This document shows, piece after piece, positions 1 through 5,553 of a DNA stretch of 9,391 nucleotides. The notes under the pieces were generated by a model. That model was not told the origin of the DNA, did no database searches, and saw only the letters and a list, made by a program, of their open reading frames with translations. Origin of the DNA: Chloroflexales bacterium (GTDB lineage Bacteria > Chloroflexota > Chloroflexia > Chloroflexales > Chloroflexaceae). The DNA lies in contig JAAXUL010000246.1 of the NCBI GenBank assembly GCA_013336035.1, positions 1 to 9,391 on the forward strand, written 5' to 3'. Position numbers and translations under genes: made by a program. Each line of letters begins with the position of its first letter. Positions within the stretch are counted from its first letter, which is position 1.

Positions 1-2
1 CG

Positions 3-977
3 CCCCCTGAGAACAATGATCAGGACGACGAGGACCAGGAGGAGAAGCCGCCGCCGCCGCCCGAGGAGCTGACGGTCGAGGATCTGATCCTCTCGGCCCT
101 CGACGCCGAGGTGCCGCCCGATGTGCTCGAGACGCCGTTCACCGTGCGGCGCAGCGGGCGCAGCGGCTCGCGCGGCGCCACCTCGGGCAATCGCGGTCGC
201 CATATCCGCTCGATCCCGGGCCTGCCCTCGCAGGGCCGCCTCGATGTGGTGGCCACGCTACGGGCCGCGGCGCCCTGGCAGCGCGCCCGCCGCGAGGAGG
301 CGGAGCAGCGCCGTGGCCCCCACGCCCATGGCCACCACGTCAGGCTCAAGGCCGACGACCTGCACATCAAGAAGTACCGCAGCAAGGCCGGCACGCTGTT
401 CTGCTTCGTCGTAGACGCCAGCGGCTCGATGGCGCTCCACCGTATGCGCCAGGCCAAGGGCGCCGTGAACGCGCTCCTGCAGCAGGCCTATGTCCACCGC
501 GACCAGGTGGCCCTGCTCGCCTTCCGCGGCGAGGAGGCCGAGCTGCTGCTCCCGCCCTCGCAGAGCGTCGAGCTGGCCAAGCGGGCCCTCGATGTGCTGC
601 CCACCGGCGGCGGCACGCCCCTCGGCGCGGCGCTTCTGGCGGCCTACAATGTCTCCGAGCAGGCGCGCTCGCGGGGCATCCACCGCACGACCCTGGTGCT
701 GATCACCGATGGGCGGCCCAATGTGCCCCTGCGCCCCGACCCGACCCACGATAAGCAGACCCGGCTCGACATAGCCCGCCAGGAGGTGCAGACGCTCAGC
801 GCGCGGCTGCGGACGGCGGGCATCGGGTCGGTGGTGATCGATACGCAGCGCAGCTATGTGAGCCGCGGCGAGGCCCAGCAGCTGGCGGCCTGGCTCGGCG
901 GGCGCTACGTCTACCTGCCCCAAGGCCGCGGCGAGCAGATCGCCCAGGCCGTGATCGACGCGAGCAGCAGCGAGTAG
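3..977 (+). CDS. bchD: Mg-chelatase subunit D (BchD/ChlD type), C-terminal part, 5' truncated
   Basis: The frame is open from the left edge to TAG at 975-977 (324 residues visible); a GTG at 111 is internal, because the same frame continues upstream without a stop. The first residues are very acidic and then proline-rich (about nt 3-70), like the linker between the AAA+ and integrin I domains of D subunits. A von Willebrand A domain follows. Its MIDAS is intact: DASGS at nt 414-428, Thr at 615 in GGGTPL, and Asp at 708 in LITDG. The AFRG...LLPPSQS stretch (about nt 519-567) is typical of BchD/ChlD. In this family D forms an AAA+ platform with subunit I that drives Mg insertion into protoporphyrin IX by subunit H, in the cytoplasm. 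The N-terminal AAA+ domain lies outside the window. A D-family cobaltochelatase-like protein is the main alternative; the symbol assumes the chlorophyll role. It ends just before a strong hairpin and is convergent with argC. Confidence 0.82.
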   Translation, partial: PPENNDQDDEDQEEKPPPPPEELTVEDLILSALDAEVPPDVLETPFTVRRSGRSGSRGATSGNRGRHIRSIPGLPSQGRLDVVATLRAAAPWQRARREEAEQRRGPHAHGHHVRLKADDLHIKKYRSKAGTLFCFVVDASGSMALHRMRQAKGAVNALLQQAYVHRDQVALLAFRGEEAELLLPPSQSVELAKRALDVLPTGGGTPLGAALLAAYNVSEQARSRGIHRTTLVLITDGRPNVPLRPDPTHDKQTRLDIARQEVQTLSARLRTAGIGSVVIDTQRSYVSRGEAQQLAAWLGGRYVYLPQGRGEQIAQAVIDASSSE

Positions 978-1010
978 GGGCCGCCCGCCCCTCAGACCCG
1001 TGCTAATCTG

Positions 1011-1037
1011 CGAGGGGGCCGGCGGCCGGCCCCCTCG
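1011..1037. terminator. Perfect 12-bp GC hairpin between convergent genes
   Basis: Arms 1011-1022 and 1026-1037 are exact reverse complements (CGAGGGGGCCGG and CCGGCCCCCTCG) with a 3-nt CGG loop. The hairpin lies 33 nt after the chelatase stop and 64 nt after the argC stop on the other strand, so it could end transcription from both sides. Neither strand shows a run of T after the stem, so it is not a textbook intrinsic terminator; a Rho-assisted or 3'-end-stabilising role is equally possible. The structure is certain and the function is inferred. Confidence 0.65.
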
Positions 1038-1101
1038 GGCTTGCTTGCCGGGCAGGCTGTTGAACCCCAGAGCGCTCGGTCTGCCGCGCTCGCGGAGCGC
1101 C

Positions 1102-2097
1102 CTACAGCAGCCCCGCCGTCTCCTCCATCCCTAGCATCAGGTTCATGCTCTGCACCGCCTGCCCCGAGGCGCCCTTCAGCAGGTTATCAACCGTCGCCAC
1201 GATAATGTAGCGCCCCTCCTCCACCTGCTGCAGGCCTATGGCGAGGTACATCGTGTTCTGCACGTGGCGTAGCTCGGGCAGGCGCCCATCAGGCATCAGC
1301 TTGACGAATGGCTCGCCGTCATAGACCGCGTAGGCCGCACGCGCCTGCTCGACGGTCGTGCCGGGCCGCAGGGTTACGTAGATCGTCGAGAGGATGCCCC
1401 GGTAGACCGGCAGCAGGTGGGGCGAGAAGATAATGTGCAGCCCGGTCTCCTGCTCCATCTCGCCCAGGTGGCGGTGGGTGCGCCCGACGCTGTAGGCGCT
1501 GAAGGTCTCGTGGGTCTCGCCGAAGTGGGTCTTCAGCGAGAGCGAGCGGCCCGCGCCCGACACGCCCGACTTGCTGTCGACGATCACGGTGCGGTCGGCG
1601 ACCAGGCCGGCCTGCTCGAGGGGCCACAGGGGCAGGATGGCCGTCAGAGGATAGCAGCCCGTGTTGGCCACCAGGCGCGCCTCGCGGATCTGCTCGCGGT
1701 GCAGCTCGGGCAGCCCGTAGACCGCCGCGCTCAGTAGCTCGGGCGCCGGGTGGGGCTTGCCGCGCCGCCGCGCGAAGTCGTCGGGGTCGCTCAGGCGGAA
1801 GATGTCGGAGAAGTCGATCACCTTTTTGCCCGCCTCGAGCGCCGCCTGGGCCAGCGGGATCAGCTCAGGCGCGCCGTGGGGCAGGCAGGTGAAGATCAGG
1901 TCGGCCGCCCGCAGGTCGGCCGCCTCGACCGCCACCAGGGGCGTGTCGATCATCGTCGGGAAGATGTCGCTCAGCCGCTGGCCCGCCGCCGAGCGCGCCG
2001 TCGCGAAGGCGATCTCGACCCCCGGGTGCCTCGCCAGGATCTTGATCAGCTCGAACCCCGTGTACCCCGTTGCCCCATAGATCCCTACCCTCGCCAT
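1102..2097 (-). CDS. argC: N-acetyl-gamma-glutamyl-phosphate reductase (ArgC)
   Basis: ArgC catalyses the NADPH-dependent reduction of N-acetylglutamyl phosphate to N-acetylglutamate semialdehyde, the third step of arginine (ornithine) synthesis, in the cytoplasm. The 331-residue product is a normal length for the type 1 family. It opens with a Rossmann glycine motif GATGYTG (residues 8-14). It has the nucleophilic Cys148 in NTGCYP, the SGVSGAGR loop (178-185) and the catalytic-region THRH stretch with His208 and His210, followed by a Glu-rich EMEQE. The usual HxHPE pattern reads HRHLGE here, so the proline is replaced by glycine. The start at 2097 (MARVGIYG) is chosen over an upstream in-frame ATG at 2151 because GGGAGG sits 6 nt before it and the family begins at this Rossmann strand. 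It stands alone on the minus strand, divergent from the glycosyltransferase, with a perfect TATAAT about 50 nt upstream. Confidence 0.95.
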   Translation of the reverse strand: MARVGIYGATGYTGFELIKILARHPGVEIAFATARSAAGQRLSDIFPTMIDTPLVAVEAADLRAADLIFTCLPHGAPELIPLAQAALEAGKKVIDFSDIFRLSDPDDFARRRGKPHPAPELLSAAVYGLPELHREQIREARLVANTGCYPLTAILPLWPLEQAGLVADRTVIVDSKSGVSGAGRSLSLKTHFGETHETFSAYSVGRTHRHLGEMEQETGLHIIFSPHLLPVYRGILSTIYVTLRPGTTVEQARAAYAVYDGEPFVKLMPDGRLPELRHVQNTMYLAIGLQQVEEGRYIIVATVDNLLKGASGQAVQSMNLMLGMEETAGLL

Positions 2098-2103
2098 CGT
2101 ATG

Positions 2104-2109
2104 CCTCCC
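2104..2109 (-). promoter_or_regulatory. Ribosome binding site that fixes the argC start
   Basis: Read on the minus strand this is GGGAGG, 6 nt before the ATG at 2097. It supports the shorter ArgC. It would be internal to the coding sequence if translation began at 2151, which would add 18 residues not expected before the Rossmann fold. Confidence 0.75.
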
Positions 2110-2151
2110 GGGCGCCTGGCCCTGTCGTCCCAACACAGCACTCCCCCGCAT

Positions 2152-2165
2152 TATAGCGTGCTATA
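2152..2165. repeat. Perfect 14-bp dyad between opposed -10 boxes
   Basis: TATAGCGTGCTATA consists of 6-bp exact inverted arms around GT. It overlaps the inner parts of both putative -10 boxes in the argC/glycosyltransferase divergent promoter region. It could be an operator, or simply the symmetry created by two back-to-back -10 boxes. Confidence 0.5.
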
Positions 2166-2167
2166 CT
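2162..2167 (+). promoter_or_regulatory. Putative -10 box for the rightward operon
   Basis: TATACT (five of six matches to TATAAT) lies 33 nt before the glycosyltransferase ATG at 2201, predicting a leader of about 27 nt with GGAG at 2191-2194. No recognisable -35 hexamer is seen 16-18 bp upstream (around 2138-2145), so this could be an activator-dependent promoter or a weak one. It lies only 6 bp from the opposing argC -10 box. Confidence 0.4.
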
Positions 2168-2200
2168 TGCCCGCGAACACCAGCTAGTCTGGAGAATGCT

Positions 2201-3646
2201 ATGTCTACACGCGTGCTCATCCTCTCGGCCAGCGTCGGCTCGGGGCATAAGGTCGCCGCCGCCGCCGTCGAGCAGGCCTTCGCCGCCCACCCTGGGGTCG
2301 AGGTGCACAACCAGGACGCGCTCAAGCTCACCACGCGCCTCTACCAGGTGTCTGCCTCTGACGCCTACTTCGCCCTGGTCAAGGAGCGCCCCTGGGCTGT
2401 CGGGTGGCTCTACGACTACAACGACGAGCCCTTCAAGAATGAGCAGGGCCTCGGCCAGCTCTGGAGCATGCTCAGCGGGCAGCCGCTGGCCAAGTTCATC
2501 GAGGACTACGACCCCGATGTCACGATCTGCACCCACTTTATGCCGGCCGGCGTGGTCGCCCAGCTGCTGATCGAGCGGCGCATCCGCTCGAGCCTCTCGA
2601 TCATCACCACCGACTATGACTTCCAGGGCATGTGGCTCAGCCGGACCTTCAGCCGCTACTTTGTCGCCCTCGACCAGACGAAGGCCCACCTGACGGCCCT
2701 CGGCGTAGACCCGGACCGCGTCACCGTCTCGGGCATCCCCGTCAGTGCCGACCTCTCGGCGCCCCTCGAGCCGGCGGCGGTGCGGGCCCGCTACAACCTG
2801 CGCGAGGATCAGCCGACCATCCTCGTCTCGGCGGGCGCCCTGGGGGGCGGCCCCGCCCGCGAGATCGTGGCCCAGATCATGCAGATGCAGACGCCCGCCC
2901 AGGCGGTGGTGGTCTGCGGGCACAACCACCTGCTGCGCAAGGCGGTCACCGCCCAGATCGCCGAGCACACCGACCGCTTCCGCATCCTCGGCTTCACCAG
3001 CGAGATGTCCGATCTGATGCGGGTCGCCTCGATCTTTGTCGGCAAGCCGGGTGGGCTGACCACGGCCGAGTGTATGGCCGCCGGCCTGCCCATGTGCGTG
3101 ATCGAGCCCATCCCCGGCCAGGAGGAGCGCAACAGCGACCACCTGCTCGAGAATGGCGCCGCCGTGCGCTGCCGGGAGTCTACGATTATCGCCTTCAAGC
3201 TGGATCGGGTCTTGCAGGAGCCAGGGCGACTGGCCGCGATGCGCGCCGCCACGGCGCGCCTGGCCCGCCCCGACGCGGCCCAGGTCGTCGTCGAGACGCT
3301 GCTGCGCGACCGCGCAGACCCCGTGGCCTTCAGCCCCGAGGAGCGGCGACAAATTATCGCCACCGCGCGCGGCACCGCCGAGGTGACGACGGTATCTGAG
3401 TCCGCCCACGATGTCGCGCTCTACCACGACGACACGGGCGTTATGATCGGCAGCATCAGCCGCCAGCAGCTCCAGTTCCTGGTCGACCAGCTCGAGGAGG
3501 AGAGCGAGCACGACGACACCTACTACATCGATGAGCCGACCCTCGACTACCTGGCCGGGCGCGGCGCTGACGACGAGCTGCTGGCCCTGCTGCGCGAGGT
3601 CATCGAGGGCCGCGGCCAGAGCGAGATCCGCTTTGTGAAGCCCTGA
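2201..3646 (+). CDS. MGDG-synthase-type (GT28) diacylglycerol glycosyltransferase with extra C-terminal domain
   Basis: The protein has 481 residues. Its N-terminal half (about 5-180) looks like the MGDG-synthase domain, with the SASVGSGH nucleotide/membrane loop at 10-16. A GT28 C-terminal Rossmann domain follows (about 205-345), with SAGALGGG (210-217) and the donor-binding pattern GKPGGLTTAE (281-290), then PGQE and N311 (305-311). This family transfers glucose, galactose or glucuronate from a UDP-sugar to diacylglycerol, making membrane glycolipids at the inner face of the membrane; the sugar cannot be read from the sequence. No signal peptide or transmembrane helix is seen. After a linker, residues about 405-478 form an additional acidic module (ISRQQLQFLVDQLEEES, then YYID) not needed for the GT fold. 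The ATG has GGAG 6 nt upstream. It is the first gene of a tight rightward set and the next gene begins 9 nt after its stop. Confidence 0.85.
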   Translation: MSTRVLILSASVGSGHKVAAAAVEQAFAAHPGVEVHNQDALKLTTRLYQVSASDAYFALVKERPWAVGWLYDYNDEPFKNEQGLGQLWSMLSGQPLAKFIEDYDPDVTICTHFMPAGVVAQLLIERRIRSSLSIITTDYDFQGMWLSRTFSRYFVALDQTKAHLTALGVDPDRVTVSGIPVSADLSAPLEPAAVRARYNLREDQPTILVSAGALGGGPAREIVAQIMQMQTPAQAVVVCGHNHLLRKAVTAQIAEHTDRFRILGFTSEMSDLMRVASIFVGKPGGLTTAECMAAGLPMCVIEPIPGQEERNSDHLLENGAAVRCRESTIIAFKLDRVLQEPGRLAAMRAATARLARPDAAQVVVETLLRDRADPVAFSPEERRQIIATARGTAEVTTVSESAHDVALYHDDTGVMIGSISRQQLQFLVDQLEEESEHDDTYYIDEPTLDYLAGRGADDELLALLREVIEGRGQSEIRFVKP

Positions 3647-3655
3647 TGAGCGCGC

Positions 3656-5530
3656 ATGTGTATTCGCATCGATGGACCGTGGCTGAAGGATGAGCACGGC
3701 CGGACCCTGATCCTGCGCGGCGTGAACCTGGGCGGCTCGAGCAAGGTGCCGCGCGAGCCCGACGGCGCGACCTACCGGCGCGAGGGCTTCTTCGCCCACC
3801 GTGAGGTCTCGTTCGTCGGGCGCCCCTTTCCGCTAGAGGAGGCCGACGAGCACTTCGCCCGCCTGCGGGCCTGGGGCCTCACCTTTCTGCGCCTGGTCGT
3901 CACCTGGGAGGCCGTGGAGCACGCCGGCCCCGGCTGCTACGACGAGGCCTACCTCGACTATCTGGCCGAGGTGGTGCGCAAGGCGGGCGAGCACGGGCTC
4001 CAGCTGTTTGTCGACCCGCACCAGGATGTGTGGAGCCGCTTCTCGGGCGGCGACGGGGCCCCAGGCTGGACCTTCGAGGCCGCCGGGCTCGACATCACTC
4101 GCTTCCAGGCCACGGGCGCCGCGATTGTCCACGCCACCCACGGCGACCCCTTCCCGCAGATGATCTGGCCGACCAACGGCTGGAAGCTGGCCGCCGCCAC
4201 GATGTTCACGCTCTTCTTCGGCGGCGACGACTTCGCCCCCACCACCCTGGTCGATGGCGAGCCGATCCAGGGCTACCTGCAGCGCCACTACATCGGGGCC
4301 ATGCGCCAGGTGGCGGCCCGGCTGCGCCAGTTCCCCCATGTGGTCGGCTACGACGTGATGAACGAGCCGATGCCGGGCTATATCGGCAACCGCGAGCTGC
4401 ACCGCCCGGCCGGCCCCCTCGCCCAGCGGGAGCGGCCCAGCCCCTTCCAGGCCATGCTCCTGGGCGCCGGCATCCCGCAGCAGATCGATCTGTGGGGCTC
4501 GGCGCTCTTCCCCCGGCGTGTCGGCGCGCGCGTGGTCAACGCCGGAGGGGCCAGCGCCTGGCGGCCGGGCCGGGGCTGCCTCTGGCGCGAGAACGGCGTG
4601 TGGGACCTCGACGCCCACGGGCGGGCCAGGCTGCTGCGGCCCCACCACTTCGCCTATGTGCGCGGGCGCCTCGTCGAGTTTGGCCGCGACTACTGGCGGC
4701 CCTTCTGCGGCCGCTTCGCCGCCGCCATCCGCGAGCTCCATCCGGGCGCCCTGGTCTTCGTCGAGCCCGAGTTCGGCGGCCTGGGGCCGGCCTGGGGGCC
4801 CGAGGACGCGCCGGAGATCGTCTACGCGCCCCACTGGTACGACCTGGTCACGCTCTACACCAAGCGCTACCTCCCCGGCGTCGCGCTCGATCTGACGCGC
4901 CAGGGCCCGGTGCTGGGCCTGGGGCCGGTGCGGCGCCACTTCGCCGGCGAGCTGCGCTCCCACAGGCGCCACGGCGCCGAGCGCATGGGCGCGCCGACCA
5001 TCATCGGCGAGTTCGGCATCCCCTTCGATATGCACGGCAAGCGGGCCTTCAGGACGGGCGACTTCAGCCTGCCCGAGCGGGCCATGGCGCGCAGCTTCCA
5101 GGCCATCGAAGACGCCCTGGCCAGCGCGACGCTCTGGAACTACACCGCCGACAACAGCAACGCCCGCGGCGACCAGTGGAACGACGAGGACCTGTCGATC
5201 TACAGCCGCGACCAGCGGCTCGACCCGGCGGACCCCGGCGCGGGCGGGCGAGCGCTGCGCGCCGCGGTGCGACCGTACGCGCGCGCCACGGCCGGCGAGC
5301 CACTGCACATGGCCTTCGACGTGCGCAGCCGGCGGTTCGTCTACCGCTTCCGCCACGACCCGGCCGCCACCGAGCCCACCGAGATCTTCTTGCCGCGGCT
5401 CCAGTACCCCCTGGGCTGCCGGGTGAGCGTCTCGGACGGCGTGTACGAGCTGGACATGGGGGCGCAGCGGCTAGTCTACCGCCACTCGGCGGCCCATGCA
5501 GAGCACGAGGTGCGGGTGGCCCCGGCATAG
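3656..5530 (+). CDS. GH5 family glycosidase resembling glucosylceramidase/sterylglucosidase (GH5_12-like)
   Basis: The 624-residue protein has a GH5 (beta/alpha)8 barrel and no signal peptide, so it is probably cytosolic. It opens with the family's RGVNLGG motif (21-27). The acid/base is predicted as Glu237 in MNEP (235-238) and the nucleophile as Glu452 in IIGEFG (449-454). His393 in the APHWYD stretch and the WNYTADNS segment (494-501) line the usual active site. The DPHQDVWSRFSGGDGAPGW region (120-138) and WPTNGW...FFGGDDFAP (171-195) are like those of fungal EGCrP/Egh1 proteins, which hydrolyse glucosylceramide or steryl glucoside. About 540-620 looks like the beta-sandwich C-terminal domain found in that group. 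The substrate here is unknown; a glucosyl or galactosyl lipid is likely. The ATG has only a weak upstream GAG and lies 9 nt from the previous stop, which suggests translational coupling to the glycosyltransferase. Confidence 0.82.
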   Translation: MCIRIDGPWLKDEHGRTLILRGVNLGGSSKVPREPDGATYRREGFFAHREVSFVGRPFPLEEADEHFARLRAWGLTFLRLVVTWEAVEHAGPGCYDEAYLDYLAEVVRKAGEHGLQLFVDPHQDVWSRFSGGDGAPGWTFEAAGLDITRFQATGAAIVHATHGDPFPQMIWPTNGWKLAAATMFTLFFGGDDFAPTTLVDGEPIQGYLQRHYIGAMRQVAARLRQFPHVVGYDVMNEPMPGYIGNRELHRPAGPLAQRERPSPFQAMLLGAGIPQQIDLWGSALFPRRVGARVVNAGGASAWRPGRGCLWRENGVWDLDAHGRARLLRPHHFAYVRGRLVEFGRDYWRPFCGRFAAAIRELHPGALVFVEPEFGGLGPAWGPEDAPEIVYAPHWYDLVTLYTKRYLPGVALDLTRQGPVLGLGPVRRHFAGELRSHRRHGAERMGAPTIIGEFGIPFDMHGKRAFRTGDFSLPERAMARSFQAIEDALASATLWNYTADNSNARGDQWNDEDLSIYSRDQRLDPADPGAGGRALRAAVRPYARATAGEPLHMAFDVRSRRFVYRFRHDPAATEPTEIFLPRLQYPLGCRVSVSDGVYELDMGAQRLVYRHSAAHAEHEVRVAPA

Positions 5531-5553
5531 GGTGAGCGATTGAGGAGGCGACG

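Larger units (their letters stand above)
2150..2178 (-). promoter_or_regulatory. Putative argC promoter
   Basis: On the minus strand 2155-2150 reads TATAAT, an exact sigma-70 type -10 box in an otherwise GC-rich region. With a 16-bp spacer the -35 position (2172-2177) reads TTCGCG, only three of six matches to TTGACA. Transcription would begin near 2143, giving a leader of about 45 nt that includes the GGGAGG site. The -10 is convincing and the -35 is weak. Confidence 0.55.

Noticed and set aside
111..977. Reading the chelatase as a complete 288-residue VWA protein starting at GTG 111
   Set aside because: The same frame is open to the left edge and encodes the acidic, Pro-rich linker expected before the VWA domain in D subunits. 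No ribosome binding site stands out before 111.
2098..2151. Upstream in-frame ATG extending ArgC by 18 residues
   Set aside because: The added residues precede the Rossmann strand without family support. The GGGAGG site sits correctly for the 2097 start, and the extension would place the TATAAT box almost at the start codon.
1865..3799. Long minus-strand open frame opposite the glycosyltransferase and into argC
   Set aside because: It is an antisense shadow caused by high GC codon bias; its last part is a frame-shifted reading of argC and no domain is recognisable.
4030..5535. 501-codon plus-strand frame overlapping the GH5 gene
   Set aside because: It is an Arg/Pro/Ala-rich out-of-frame reading of the GH5 gene with no motifs; the GH5 frame has both catalytic glutamates.
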